From assembly GCF_037622515.1 (NCBI RefSeq), contig NZ_JBBJCN010000001.1:186001-250000 (forward strand): DNA of 64,000 nt, written 5' to 3'. This document shows, piece by piece, positions 45,101 through 53,818 of the stretch (its first letter is position 1; each line of letters starts with the position of its first letter). Below the pieces are notes generated by a model. It worked only from the letters and a program-made list of their open reading frames with translations, searched no databases and was not told where the DNA came from. Both the position numbers and the translations under genes were made by a program. The stretch comes from Paradesertivirga superstes (GTDB lineage: Bacteria; Bacteroidota; Bacteroidia; Sphingobacteriales; Sphingobacteriaceae).

Positions 45101-45180
45101 AGAGTCTGCCTCAAAAGGCCATTTCATTCTGAATTAACTTTATCAGCTATGTAACTGTCCAGACTTTTGAGACAGACTCT
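45101..45180. mobile_element. 80-bp MITE-like inverted-repeat relic
   Basis: Ends AGAGTCTGCCTCAAAAG (45101-45117) and CTTTTGAGACAGACTCT (45164-45180) are imperfect inverted repeats of 17 bases with one mismatch. GAGTCTGTCTCAAAAG-like ends are familiar from insertion sequences in Bacteroidota; there is no gene inside the 46-base centre. Probably a non-autonomous remnant. Confidence 0.6.
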
Positions 45181-45184
45181 GTAA

Positions 45185-45715
45185 TCAAAGCCTCGTAAAA
45201 GATTTTTTATTGTTTCGTAAAATCATTGCCGTGGCTACGACCGCAGAAGTCATTAATGTTCCCACAGCTATTTTTTTAACAAACTCTTTCCTGTTATATT
45301 TCCATTCTGCCTTCCATCCGCGTTCGGCAAAAATATTGGGGATATAGCCTCTTTTAAGATCATCAAATATCCCTTCAAATACGTTGATTCGGTCGGCCAG
45401 TATTAAGGGTAACCAATGGCCATAACTTGACTCACTATACTTAAAAGCATATCGTCGGATTTTGCCGCTCAACCCTTTAGGTGGCGATGATGTGCCAAAA
45501 ACCGCTGTCAGGTTGGAACGCTCATTTGAATGGAGAACCTCAACGGTTACCGCTTGCTGTGCAGGCCGCTCCCAGCTGTATCCGTCATGTTCTTCGTTGG
45601 TACGTTTCTTAATGGGATACGTCGGGTCGTTCTGAGGATTGGCATCAGATCCCCAACCTTTTATATCCGGATGATCTGTACCTCTTGTACTTCTGAAATC
45701 TATTTTATTTTCCAT
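45185..45715 (-). CDS. Hypothetical protein next to the zinc dehydrogenase
   Basis: 176 residues; I do not recognise the family. It opens with a charged, Asp/Pro-rich N-terminus (RGTDHPDIKGWGSDANPQND), has a conserved-looking middle (SGKIRRYAFKYSESSYGHWL, then PLILADRINVFEGIFDDLKR) and one C-terminal membrane helix (KKIAVGTLMTSAVVATAMIL). It starts 10 bases after the dehydrogenase stop, so both are cotranscribed. The pairing suggests a shared role, but nothing more can be said from sequence. Confidence 0.65.
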   Translation of the reverse strand: MENKIDFRSTRGTDHPDIKGWGSDANPQNDPTYPIKKRTNEEHDGYSWERPAQQAVTVEVLHSNERSNLTAVFGTSSPPKGLSGKIRRYAFKYSESSYGHWLPLILADRINVFEGIFDDLKRGYIPNIFAERGWKAEWKYNRKEFVKKIAVGTLMTSAVVATAMILRNNKKSFTRL

Positions 45716-45725
45716 AACAATAAGT

Positions 45726-46880
45726 TTATATTCTGGCTGATGGTGGAATTAGAACTGTCTTTATACAATTGTCGCGTTTGGCAGAGAAAATATGATATCC
45801 TTCTGCCACCTCTTCCAAAGGAATTCTATGCGTGATAATTTCTTTTGGATTCAGATGTCCATTTCTGATATGCTCAATCAATCTTGGCACAAGGCGCTTA
45901 ACGGAAGCCTGGTTGGCACGAATAGTTATGCCTTTATTTACCACATTTCCAATGGGGATCAATGTATCAATAGGTCCGTAAACGCCAACAATTGATACTA
46001 TTCCTCCTTTTTTAACAGAATTGATAGCCCAATGCAAAGCGGTTGCTGATCCGCCCTGAAGCAGCATTTTTCTTCCGGTAATAGTTTGCATAGAATCTCC
46101 GGCGGCTTCTGCACCCACCGCATCAATACAAACATCAGCACCTAACGAATCTGTAGTCTTTTTTATAAACACAACCGGATCTTCAAGAGACTTAAAATTA
46201 TAAGCTTCACATTTTGCAAACTTACGGACAAAGTCAAGGCGGTAATCAAGATGGTCTATCACGATTACCCGGCCGGCTCCAAACAGCCAGGCGCACTTGG
46301 CTGCCATAATTCCTATAGGCCCGGCACCAAAAACTACAACGGTGTCTCCGGTTTGTATGCCACCCATTTCGGCGGCCTGATACCCCGTTGGAACCACATC
46401 GGTTAATAAAACAGCATCATCCTGATCCATCCATTCCGGTATTATGGTTGGCCCCACATCGGCGTAAGGAACGCGTACGTATTCCGCCTGTCCCCCGTCA
46501 TATCCACCTGCAGTGTGTGAATACCCGAAAATTCCGCCTACAGCCGTAGCCTGAGGATTTGATTCGTGGCAGTTGCCATAAAGCTCCTGTTTGCAAAAGG
46601 CGCATTTGCCGCATGCAATGTTAAAAGGCACCATCACATTATCGCCTACTTTTAACTTTTCTACAGAAGGCCCGATTTCTTCAACCACCCCAACAAATTC
46701 GTGACCGAAGGTCATACCGACACGTGTATCCGGTACAAGTCCATGATATAAATGAAGATCCGAACCGCAGATACAGGATCGGGTAACCCGCACAATCGCG
46801 TCATTGGGATGAAGGATCTTCGGGTAAGGTTTTTGGTCGATGCGCACTCTGAAAGGTCCGCGAAAGTTCATAGCTAGCAT
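45726..46880 (-). CDS. Zinc-dependent alcohol dehydrogenase (formaldehyde-DH-like)
   Basis: 384 residues, cytoplasmic MDR-family enzyme. The catalytic zinc site is CICGSDLHLYHG (Cys) with FGHEFVGVVEEIG (His-Glu), and the structural zinc cysteines are CGKCAFCKQELYGNC. The NAD(P)-binding Rossmann motif is VVFGAGPIGIMAAKCAWLFG followed by DHLD, whose acidic residue favours NAD. The insert DAVGAEAAGDSMQTITGRKM is typical of the glutathione-independent formaldehyde dehydrogenase subgroup. It oxidises a small alcohol or aldehyde adduct. A second ATG at 46871 is possible. Confidence 0.9.
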   Translation of the reverse strand: MLAMNFRGPFRVRIDQKPYPKILHPNDAIVRVTRSCICGSDLHLYHGLVPDTRVGMTFGHEFVGVVEEIGPSVEKLKVGDNVMVPFNIACGKCAFCKQELYGNCHESNPQATAVGGIFGYSHTAGGYDGGQAEYVRVPYADVGPTIIPEWMDQDDAVLLTDVVPTGYQAAEMGGIQTGDTVVVFGAGPIGIMAAKCAWLFGAGRVIVIDHLDYRLDFVRKFAKCEAYNFKSLEDPVVFIKKTTDSLGADVCIDAVGAEAAGDSMQTITGRKMLLQGGSATALHWAINSVKKGGIVSIVGVYGPIDTLIPIGNVVNKGITIRANQASVKRLVPRLIEHIRNGHLNPKEIITHRIPLEEVAEGYHIFSAKRDNCIKTVLIPPSARI

Positions 46881-47044
46881 AAAAATTCCTTTCTTTTAAA
46901 TGAGACATGTTTTCGTTAATAGATTATATCGAATATTAATGTTGCAAAAGATTGAAAGTTTTAAAAAAAGCAGAATAGAAACCAGGAGCTAGGATATTCT
47001 ACTTTATAGAAAAAATATTTTGGAATAATCGTTTATTATAGTTT

Positions 47045-47070
47045 ACTTTGAAATTCAAAGTTCTTTTAAA
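47045..47070 (+). promoter_or_regulatory. Palindromic operator, copy 1 (before the membrane protein-regulator operon)
   Basis: ACTTTGAAATTCAAAGTTCT followed by TTTAAA. The core CTTTGAAATTCAAAG (47046-47060) is a near-perfect palindrome and overlaps the expected -7 region; the ATG of the next gene is nine bases further. Nearly the same block lies before creD (48007-48032). Confidence 0.65.
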
Positions 47071-47690
47071 TGAAAGAAAAAGATATTTACTCGGAGCTGA
47101 GTTCAATCAGAAATCTGATGGAGCGCTCTACCAAATTTATTTCCTTAAGCGGCCTTTCCGGCATTATGGCTGGAGTGTATGCGCTCATTGGTGCATTCTT
47201 AGGTTATAAAACAGTTTACCATGAGAATAGCGGACTGCGCTACAGGGAATATTTTATTAGTGATGATACAGTTTTATGGAAACTCGCGATTATCGCCATC
47301 GCAGTGCTAATTTTATCATTAGTAACAGGAGTTCTGCTTACTATTCGTCAGGCACGAAAAAAAGGAGAAAATTTCTGGAACCCGGTGAGTAAGCGCCTAT
47401 TGATTAACCTGTCTATCCCTTTAATTACAGGAGGTCTATTTATTTTAATCCTTTTATATAGAGGCGACTATGGAATTATAGCATCAGCCTGTCTGGTATT
47501 TTACGGCCTGGCTCTGGTATCCGGAAGCCAATATACTTTTACAGATGTAAAATGGCTTGGCTTATGCGAAATCGTATTGGGATTACTAGCAGCCTTGCTA
47601 CCGGGATTTGGCATTGTGTTCTGGGTGATCGGCTTTGGCTTACTGCATATACTTTACGGATCTATCATGCATTTTAAATATAATCAGTGA
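47070..47690 (+). CDS. Hypothetical multi-pass membrane protein
   Basis: 206 residues with about six transmembrane helices (for example ISLSGLSGIMAGVYALIGAF, LAIIAIAVLILSLVTGVLLT, LIPLITGGLFILILLYRG-like, and IVLGLLAALLPGFGIVFWVI) and a cytoplasmic N-terminus with KDIYSELSSIRNLMER. I do not recognise a named family. The next gene (winged helix) overlaps its stop by four bases (GTGA), and creD follows, so this is the first gene of a three-gene cluster known in outline from other Bacteroidota. Confidence 0.75.
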   Translation: MKEKDIYSELSSIRNLMERSTKFISLSGLSGIMAGVYALIGAFLGYKTVYHENSGLRYREYFISDDTVLWKLAIIAIAVLILSLVTGVLLTIRQARKKGENFWNPVSKRLLINLSIPLITGGLFILILLYRGDYGIIASACLVFYGLALVSGSQYTFTDVKWLGLCEIVLGLLAALLPGFGIVFWVIGFGLLHILYGSIMHFKYNQ

Positions 47691-47989
47691 AGATATCATT
47701 AGACCAGTTCGATAAAGCATTTGAAAACCGGATACGCCTGCAAATTATGAGCGTGCTGGTTGCTAATGACACCTATGATTTTAATTCACTGAAAGAGCTG
47801 CTGAATGTGACTGATGGTAACCTTGCCTCTCATTTGAAAGCCCTGGAAAAAGAGGAATATATTATAGTAAATAAAAGTTTTATAGAACGAAAGCCGAATA
47901 CCCGTTACTCGGCTTCAAAAACAGGTCGTGAGGCTTTTAAAAAGCACCTTGAAGCATTAGAAAATTTAATCAAGCAACAGAAACAATAA
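47687..47989 (+). CDS. Winged-helix transcriptional regulator
   Basis: 100 residues, a single winged-helix domain (ArsR/HTH_27 type): FENRIRLQIMSVLVANDTYD, then FNSLKELLNVTDGNLASHLK (recognition helix) and YIIVNKSFIERKPNTRYSAS (wing). The start is GTG 47687, inside the TGA stop of the upstream gene. No metal-binding cysteines are seen. Likely represses its own operon and creD through the CTTTGnAATTCAAAG palindromes found before both; this is an inference from position. Confidence 0.88.
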   Translation: MKISLDQFDKAFENRIRLQIMSVLVANDTYDFNSLKELLNVTDGNLASHLKALEKEEYIIVNKSFIERKPNTRYSASKTGREAFKKHLEALENLIKQQKQ

Positions 47990-48006
47990 TATTTTTTTAT
48001 CTATCA

Positions 48007-48032
48007 ACTTTGTAATTCAAAGCACTTTTAAA
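48007..48032 (+). promoter_or_regulatory. Palindromic operator, copy 2 (before creD)
   Basis: ACTTTGTAATTCAAAGCACT followed by TTTAAA; core CTTTGTAATTCAAAG at 48008-48022. It aligns without gaps to 47045-47070 with three differences in 26 bases. Confidence 0.65.
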
Positions 48033-48042
48033 CATTACAATT

Positions 48043-49428
48043 ATGAATATTCAAATCAAAACAGAAAATGATGGATTTAAATCATGGTTCGGAGAATCAG
48101 TTTTAATCAAACTAATCCTTATCGGGATTTTAACTCTTTTATTGCTTATCCCCTTCAGCTGGATACAAGACCTCATAAGAGAACGTCAGGAGCGGCAAGT
48201 TGAGGTTATAAAAGAAATATCTGATAAATGGTCGGGAAGCCAGGTATTGGAGGGGCCTGTAATGGTTCTTCCCTACAAAACGCTTGTTAAACAGAAGGAT
48301 ACAACTGGTAAAATTTCCTATAAAGACCTTGTAACTAATATTTACATTTTACCTGAAACACTAAATATCATAAGCACGGTTGAGCCAGAAATACTACATC
48401 GGGGCATATTTGATGCTGTAGTGTATAATACCAAAATCCGGGTAAATGGAAGGTTTAGTCCTCTCGAATTAAAAAAATCCGGAATTGATCCGAAAATGAT
48501 TCTGTGGGACAAAGTAAAATTAGATATAGGCTTAAGTGATTTAAAAGGCCTAAAAAACAATCCTGTTATTAAATTAGGGAACACCTCTTACCCTGTTGAA
48601 CCAGATTTTACATCGCTCAACCTGTTTAAAAATAACTTAATAATCCTTCCTGATTTAAGTACTCAACAGAGTACCGCCCATAATTTCAGTTTCGACCTGG
48701 ATCTTCGCGGTAGCAGTGAACTGAATTTCATGCATCTGGGCAAAACCACGACCGTGAAAATTGACGGAAAGTGGGACAATCCAAGCTTTACAGGACGTTA
48801 TTTACCTGAGGATAGAAAAATCACAAAAAATCGCTTCACCGCAACCTGGAAAATGCCATATTTTAACAGGCCTTTTCCTCAACAATGGGTTGAAGAAAAC
48901 GCTGTTATGCACACCCCTGCTGCTTTAAATACAAAAAATAGCGAAGCTACTTTTGGTGTGAAATTTATCTTACCTGTAGATCAATATCAAAAAACTATGC
49001 GCTCCGCAAAATATGCGATATTAATAATCCTTTTAACTTTTATATCACTATTCTTCACCGAACTTTTGAACAAACGCAAAGTTCACCTTCTTCAATATGT
49101 GCTTATCGGAGCAGCTATGAGCATTTATTATACTTTGCTTCTTTCTTTCAGCGAACAAGTTGGATTCAATGCGGCCTATCTTATTGCTTCAGTGGCAACG
49201 GTAGTCCTTGTAGGCATTTTTATGGGATCTCTGTTAAAGAATAAAAAAACGGCATTGATCTTTTCCGGGATCCTGAGTGTTTTTTACTGTTTCATATTTG
49301 TGATTATCCAATTACAAGATCTGGCTCTCCTTTTTGGAAGTGTGGGATTATTTATAATAGTTGCTGTAATGATGTATTTATCTGCAAAAATAGATTTAAA
49401 CAAAAAACCTGCTGATGTACCGGGTTAA
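48043..49428 (+). CDS. creD: Cell envelope integrity protein CreD
   Basis: 461 residues. One N-terminal membrane helix (LIKLILIGILTLLLLIPFSW) is followed by the conserved DLIRERQERQVEVIKEIS, a large periplasmic beta-rich domain (about 60-320: SKWSGSQVLEGPVMVLPYK-like, FTATWKMPYFNRPFPQQW), and four or five C-terminal helices (AILIILLTFISLFFTELLNK onward). This matches CreD; in enteric bacteria it belongs to the CreBC regulon and affects colicin and antibiotic tolerance. Here a small winged-helix gene, not creBC, precedes it. Confidence 0.93.
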   Translation: MNIQIKTENDGFKSWFGESVLIKLILIGILTLLLLIPFSWIQDLIRERQERQVEVIKEISDKWSGSQVLEGPVMVLPYKTLVKQKDTTGKISYKDLVTNIYILPETLNIISTVEPEILHRGIFDAVVYNTKIRVNGRFSPLELKKSGIDPKMILWDKVKLDIGLSDLKGLKNNPVIKLGNTSYPVEPDFTSLNLFKNNLIILPDLSTQQSTAHNFSFDLDLRGSSELNFMHLGKTTTVKIDGKWDNPSFTGRYLPEDRKITKNRFTATWKMPYFNRPFPQQWVEENAVMHTPAALNTKNSEATFGVKFILPVDQYQKTMRSAKYAILIILLTFISLFFTELLNKRKVHLLQYVLIGAAMSIYYTLLLSFSEQVGFNAAYLIASVATVVLVGIFMGSLLKNKKTALIFSGILSVFYCFIFVIIQLQDLALLFGSVGLFIIVAVMMYLSAKIDLNKKPADVPG

Positions 49429-49502
49429 CATTATTGTTTTACAAGCGGTTAATCTTTTGGAAAGAAAAATATAAGGAGGCATTGGGCGAGATACAGGCTA
49501 CC

Positions 49503-49641
49503 CGCTTTGTCATTCCCACGATAGGAGGACCTCGAAGAAGCATTTGAGACCTTAAAAAAACAACAAGATCCAAATAATCTTAAAGCGCTTTGTCATGCAT
49601 ATTGCCCAGGATCTCTCCTGCCGTCGAGATGACAAAACGCT
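49503..49641 (-). repeat. CTCGACG interspersed repeat, reversed short copies
   Basis: Two pieces in the 318-base spacer after creD. At 49584-49640 a 57-base element has inverted ends GCGCTTTGTCAT / ATGACAAAACGC and the reversed CTCCTGCCGTCGAGATGAC body. Together with CCAAATAATCTTAAAGCG at 49570 it is the complement of the 1310-1377 segment of array 1. A weaker CGCTTTGTCATTCCCACGAT piece is at 49504. Confidence 0.82.
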
Positions 49642-49746
49642 TTATTTAAAAATTAAACATATTGTTATAAGAAGATGAAATAGTTCAGAATGACGAGGAC
49701 AACCTCCCATTCATCTTTTCCTGATATAATATTAATTAAATAGTGT

Positions 49747-50169
49747 ATGCTGAGTTTTAAATTAAACTATTTCATAGCTTCAAATCTATTATTTCTCACA
49801 GAAGTATGTATTGCCGTCTTCGCCCACGATCAAATTATCGGGCCGTATTTCGGCGATCTTTTAGTAGTGATTCTGCTATATTGCCTGGTTAAAAGTTTCC
49901 TTGATTTGCCTGCAACGATTACAGCTCTTACAGTTCTTCTCTTTTCTTACATGCTCGAAACTTTGCAGTATTTCAACATTGTTCAGCTTCTCGGATTAGG
50001 GAACTCCGGAATTGCCAATATCATTATTGGAAATTACTTTGCATGGCTGGATATTCTGGCATACACATTGGGAATTATACTGGTACTTGCGATTGAAAAT
50101 TTATGGCCTTCAAAAAAGTATAATCATGGCGAGATCAGAAATACTGAGAGGGTTAGATACTTTATTTGA
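49747..50169 (+). CDS. DUF2809 family membrane protein
   Basis: 140 residues with four transmembrane helices: YFIASNLLFLTEVCIAVFAH, YFGDLLVVILLYCLVKSFLD, ATITALTVLLFSYMLETLQY and AWLDILAYTLGIILVLAIEN. The short cytosolic loops, RP-less GDLLVVILLY motif and ETLQYFNIVQLLGLGNSG fit DUF2809/VanZ-like small proteins. The function is unknown. 26 bases upstream of the MpaB-family gene, so they may be one unit. Confidence 0.78.
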   Translation: MLSFKLNYFIASNLLFLTEVCIAVFAHDQIIGPYFGDLLVVILLYCLVKSFLDLPATITALTVLLFSYMLETLQYFNIVQLLGLGNSGIANIIIGNYFAWLDILAYTLGIILVLAIENLWPSKKYNHGEIRNTERVRYFI

Positions 50170-50195
50170 ACACGCTGGATACTAAGCAATAAAAA

Positions 50196-50957
50196 ATGGC
50201 TGATTTTGTAAGCAAAGATTCAATAGTCCGCAGGATTTGGGGAAAGGGTGATACTATTCTCTTCATCTTTGCCGGAGCTTCTGCCGAATTCGCATTAAAC
50301 AAGGCGGTGGACTGGCTGTACTATACCGGCAGACTTCCCGCAGATCCTCTGGGAAGATTATTTTCTACAGTATCTTATGCAAGGCTAATAGTTTTTTCCG
50401 AATATGATGAAGCTGTTTATGCTATTGATAAAATCACTTCGATTCATAAAGATGTTGAAAATAAGCGGGGCTCAGAAATACCAGACTGGGCCTATCGGGA
50501 TGTTCTCTTTATGTTAATTGATTATTCTATCAGATCTTTTGAAGCATTGGAAAGAAAGCTTACACAGGATGAAAAAACTGAAATTTTCGATGTATTCAAC
50601 CGCATCGGCCTAAGAATGGGACTAAAAGGCTTACCTGATAATTATAATGACTGGCTGATTATGCGTAGCGAACATATTCAAAGCAATCTTAGTCGTAGTA
50701 ATTTCACAGGCGATCTGTATAAACAGTACCGGCGTCATCTTGGATGGATCAGATATCAGTTATTGAAGCAGGCGCAAATTCTGGTTGTTCCGCAAATAGT
50801 AAACTCTATGTTATCGTTAGGCAGTATTCCCTTACTGGATCCGGTGTTAAAATTGTATAAGCTTGCAAGGATTTTCAAATTAGAAGAATACCTTAAAAAC
50901 ACCATTCTACCCTCAGAATACAAAAAGCAAATCGCCGATCTGGATATAAAGGATTAA
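50196..50957 (+). CDS. Oxygenase MpaB family protein (DUF2236)
   Basis: 253 residues. The MpaB/rubber oxygenase-like helical fold is suggested by GKGDTILFIFAGASAEFALN, LPADPLGRLFSTVSYARLIV, EIPDWAYRDVLFMLIDYSIR and HLGWIRYQLLKQAQILVVP. Relatives bind a heme b through His/Arg residues and cleave double bonds or oxidise hydrocarbons; the substrate here is unknown. No signal peptide. Length is normal for the bacterial subgroup. Confidence 0.82.
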   Translation: MADFVSKDSIVRRIWGKGDTILFIFAGASAEFALNKAVDWLYYTGRLPADPLGRLFSTVSYARLIVFSEYDEAVYAIDKITSIHKDVENKRGSEIPDWAYRDVLFMLIDYSIRSFEALERKLTQDEKTEIFDVFNRIGLRMGLKGLPDNYNDWLIMRSEHIQSNLSRSNFTGDLYKQYRRHLGWIRYQLLKQAQILVVPQIVNSMLSLGSIPLLDPVLKLYKLARIFKLEEYLKNTILPSEYKKQIADLDIKD

Positions 50958-51087
50958 TATTTAAGCAGAAATCAATCTACTTAACATCCCGGAGCTTAGT
51001 AGGTTTAGATTCCTAAATGATAAAGAAACAACATTGCGATAATACAGATGAATCAAGCGAAAAACGATTGACCGAATAAATTAAACG

Positions 51088-51756
51088 TTAGTACTTTATT
51101 GCCGCTAATGACTTACGTTTTCCGGTTCTGCTTTTTATTGCTGCAATGATGGGAGGAACCGTTGTGACTACAGTAATAATTAAAATTACAACACTGAAAT
51201 TTTCTTTAATTATAGGGATGTTTCCGATAAAATATCCAAGAAAAAGTAAGCTCAGAACCCATAATAAAGCACCCAAAACATTATATAAAGAGAACATTCT
51301 AAACCTCATTTGCCCCACCCCTGCAACAAAAGGCACAAATGTTCGCAGAACCGGAAAAAACCGACTGAATATCACTGCCTTACCACCATGTTTCCTAAAG
51401 AAAACCTTGGTTTTTATATAATATTCCAGCTTCAATACTTTATTTTCCGGTTTAAAAATCTTTGACCCGCAAAATCCTCCGATAGTATAATTTAAAAAAT
51501 TGCCTGATACCGCAGCAATGAATAAAATCAATGCGAGCAGATAAATATTTAAGCCGGTTCCACCAGCTGCCACTAGTGCCCCTGATGCAAAAAGTAATGG
51601 ATCTCCGGGTAAAAACGGAGTAACCACCAGCCCGGTTTCAGCAAAAATTATTAAGAAAAGAATGAGGTAGGTCCATACACGATAATTTTTAACAATCTCG
51701 CTTAGGTGGGTATCTATGTGAAGCAAAAAATCCAAAAGTCCTGTAATAAATTCCAT
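51088..51756 (-). CDS. DedA family membrane protein
   Basis: 222 residues from ATG 51756 (MEFITGLLDFLLHIDTHLSE); a longer frame from 51795 is less likely. DedA hallmarks: LFLIIFAETGLVVTPFLPGD, GSAVSGN-like AAVSGNFLNYTIGGFCGSKI and FFRKHGGKAVIFSRFFPVLR with TFVPFVAGVGQMRF. The R of SRFFPVLR and the G-P-F segment are the conserved functional positions. It takes part in membrane lipid (undecaprenyl phosphate or phospholipid) flipping in known members. A basic C-terminal tail ends the protein. Confidence 0.92.
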   Translation of the reverse strand: MEFITGLLDFLLHIDTHLSEIVKNYRVWTYLILFLIIFAETGLVVTPFLPGDPLLFASGALVAAGGTGLNIYLLALILFIAAVSGNFLNYTIGGFCGSKIFKPENKVLKLEYYIKTKVFFRKHGGKAVIFSRFFPVLRTFVPFVAGVGQMRFRMFSLYNVLGALLWVLSLLFLGYFIGNIPIIKENFSVVILIITVVTTVPPIIAAIKSRTGKRKSLAAIKY

Positions 51757-51946
51757 AATAAATAATAAATGTGCAAAATAGAATATCCAATTCAAACTTA
51801 CCGGGCAGAATTTGTAAAATGACTAACCAGTGTTTGTCTTCTCAAGCTCTGCTCCTCTCATTCAGAACCTTAGCAACAAAAGAAAATTGACCCTTTAAAT
51901 CAATCAGGCAACTCTATAGCTACCGGATTCGTACCTGCTAAAAACT

Positions 51947-52438
51947 ATGATTATGAAACCTATGTTAAAAACACGTTTTGTCGCTGTTATAACAACGGCA
52001 ATACTTTTACTGGTATTAAGTTCTTCATGTAAAAAAGACAAAAACCCGGTAGTTGATCAGACCAAGAAAGTTACTGTTCAACTTTCCGGATCGCAGGAAG
52101 TTCCGTCAAATAACAGTACCGGAACAGGCACGGCCCAAATAACATTTGATCCTGTCTCAAAAATCATTACCTATAATATGAGCTGGCAGCTTGGATCAAC
52201 GACGGCAACTACTACTAATATGCATTTTCATGGCGCGGAAAACGGTTCAGACCTAATAAGTTCCGGGGTAGTAATTGGTATTACCGGTTTTACAACCGCC
52301 AGTTCCGGCACCATATCCGGCTCGACACGTGCACTTACCGACGTAGAAGTAAATCAATTACTTGCAGGTAAATGGTATTTGAACATTCATAGCTCAACTA
52401 TTCAAGCGGGAGAACTGAGGGGTAATATTAAGTTTTAG
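51947..52438 (+). CDS. CHRD domain lipoprotein
   Basis: 163 residues from ATG 51947 (ATG 51953 also possible). The signal ends in a lipobox, LLVLSSSCKKDKN, so it is lipid-anchored to the outer face. The mature part is a single CHRD domain: VTVQLSGSQEVPSNNSTGTG, then AQITFDPVSKIITYNMSW and MHFHGAENG, closing WYLNIHSSTIQAGELRGNIK. CHRD occurs in chordin and many bacterial exported proteins; its function in bacteria is unknown. Its own terminator follows. Confidence 0.92.
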   Translation: MIMKPMLKTRFVAVITTAILLLVLSSSCKKDKNPVVDQTKKVTVQLSGSQEVPSNNSTGTGTAQITFDPVSKIITYNMSWQLGSTTATTTNMHFHGAENGSDLISSGVVIGITGFTTASSGTISGSTRALTDVEVNQLLAGKWYLNIHSSTIQAGELRGNIKF

Positions 52439-52449
52439 GGTCCCGAATT

Positions 52450-52481
52450 GCAGCGTCTCTGGCATAGGCGCTGCTTTTTTT
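52450..52481 (+). terminator. Intrinsic terminator after the CHRD gene
   Basis: GCAGCG / CGCTGC stem with a 13-base loop, then TTTTTTT. Confidence 0.85.
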
Positions 52482-52606
52482 ATTTTAATAATCCAAAAGC
52501 ATCTGTAATAAAACTTGTCTGAATTAGTCCATAAAACATTATTGGTTCATACCTGATATGCTATGGCCAAACAAAGGAATATGAATTATCAGAAGTGGGA
52601 GATGGA

Positions 52607-53482
52607 TTATTTTAAATTTGGAAAATAGGTTTTATCAGAAACAACCCTGATAATCTTATCCAATTCATGTGCAGAAACTAATAAATGACTTAGCAATTCG
52701 CCGTTATCGGAATTTGGAATAGATGGGTCTTGAATTAAGGTAATTAGTCCCATGAGCCTTGCCAGAGGTTCTCTTACCATATGCGATTGCATAAAGGCAA
52801 TCTCTCGCAGTTTCTTGTTTTGATCTTCTATGGTTTTAATGTATCCTGACCGCTCTGTAACGTCTCTGAAATAAACAGATAGTCCATTTAACGAGGGATA
52901 GGCACTTACATCCAACCAGATATTTAATGTTTCATAATATGCTTCAAAATGCTGCGCCTTATTCTCTTCAACTGCTTTATAGTAAAACACATAAAAAGGT
53001 GTATCTACTGCATCGGCATACACTTCCCATAAAACTTTACCTGCAATTTCATTTTTGGACCGCCCTAATATTTTCTCTGCCTGATTATTCCAATAAGTTA
53101 CCACCCAGTTTTTATCTACTGTAAAGAAGGCATCATCAATACTTTCCAGGATAATCTTTTTTTCTTCATATTGAAGGGCAAGGTCTTTGTTGGCGATGAC
53201 TAACTCCGCTGCCCGGTTTTCTTTCTCCTGGTTTTGAAATACTAATTCTTTGTTAGCGATGATTAACTCCGCTGCCCGGTTTTCTTTCTCCTGGTTTTGA
53301 AATACTAATTCTTTGTTGGCGATGACTAATTCCGCTGCCCGGTTTTCTTTCTCCTGGTTTTGAAATACTAATTCTTTGTTAGCGATGATTAACTCCGCTG
53401 CCCGGTTTTCTTTCTCCTCGCGTAGAAGCAGAAGTTCCTTTTCAGCATTGATTAACTCATCCGATTTGATTCTTTTATCCAT
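52607..53482 (-). CDS. PAS protein with repeated coiled-coil, H-box without ATPase domain
   Basis: 291 residues, cytoplasmic. The N-terminal 110 residues hold four near-identical 21-residue units (ENRAAELIIANKELVFQNQE plus K), each exactly three heptads, predicted to form a parallel coiled coil. One PAS domain follows (about 112-220: ILESIDDAFFTVDKNWVVTY) ending in YFRDVTERS. Then KKLREIAFMQSHMVREPLAR and MGLITLIQ resemble a HisKA H-box. There is no HATPase_c domain, as in the protein at 7273-8622. It cannot autophosphorylate alone; it may signal to another kinase or just oligomerise. Confidence 0.82.
   Translation of the reverse strand: MDKRIKSDELINAEKELLLLREEKENRAAELIIANKELVFQNQEKENRAAELVIANKELVFQNQEKENRAAELIIANKELVFQNQEKENRAAELVIANKDLALQYEEKKIILESIDDAFFTVDKNWVVTYWNNQAEKILGRSKNEIAGKVLWEVYADAVDTPFYVFYYKAVEENKAQHFEAYYETLNIWLDVSAYPSLNGLSVYFRDVTERSGYIKTIEDQNKKLREIAFMQSHMVREPLARLMGLITLIQDPSIPNSDNGELLSHLLVSAHELDKIIRVVSDKTYFPNLK
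53186..53418. repeat. 63-bp coding tandem repeat
   Basis: Direct repeats of 63 bases (start points near 53216, 53279, 53342 and 53405), GGTTTTCTTTCTCCTGG onward, coding the 21-residue units. The alternation of TTAGCGATGATTAAC and TTGGCGATGACTAA(C/T) shows a 126-base higher-order period (A-B-A-B). Confidence 0.9.
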
Positions 53483-53818
53483 GTTTCATTTTCAATAGGA
53501 ATGTTTCATTCTTGGAAAAAGTAAGAGCTATTTAATTAGCTTCAGCGAGAATAGTCTTTTAGAATTAAGACCTTATGTCACCTTATAGATGTCTGTACCT
53601 TTTATTATTTTTCAGCCTACTCAATCGTTGCTGATATCCTTTCATATTTTATCTTTTATAATTATCATCCCGGGCTTTTCGATATTAGAAAGGTACGTAA
53701 AAAGCAAATTATGTTTACATTAATACGTAAGCAAACCCAATAAAAAAATTACTGTTTTTCATAAGGCGATAACTATTTAATAACATCTCCGTATCTCATT
53801 TAACCATAAAACTCCCTT
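53483..53818. other. Intergenic, nothing recognisable
   Basis: 336 bases between the PAS gene start and the pntB stop. AT-rich, with two copies of AATGTTTCATT near the PAS start. No gene, RNA or clear terminator was seen. Confidence 0.5.
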
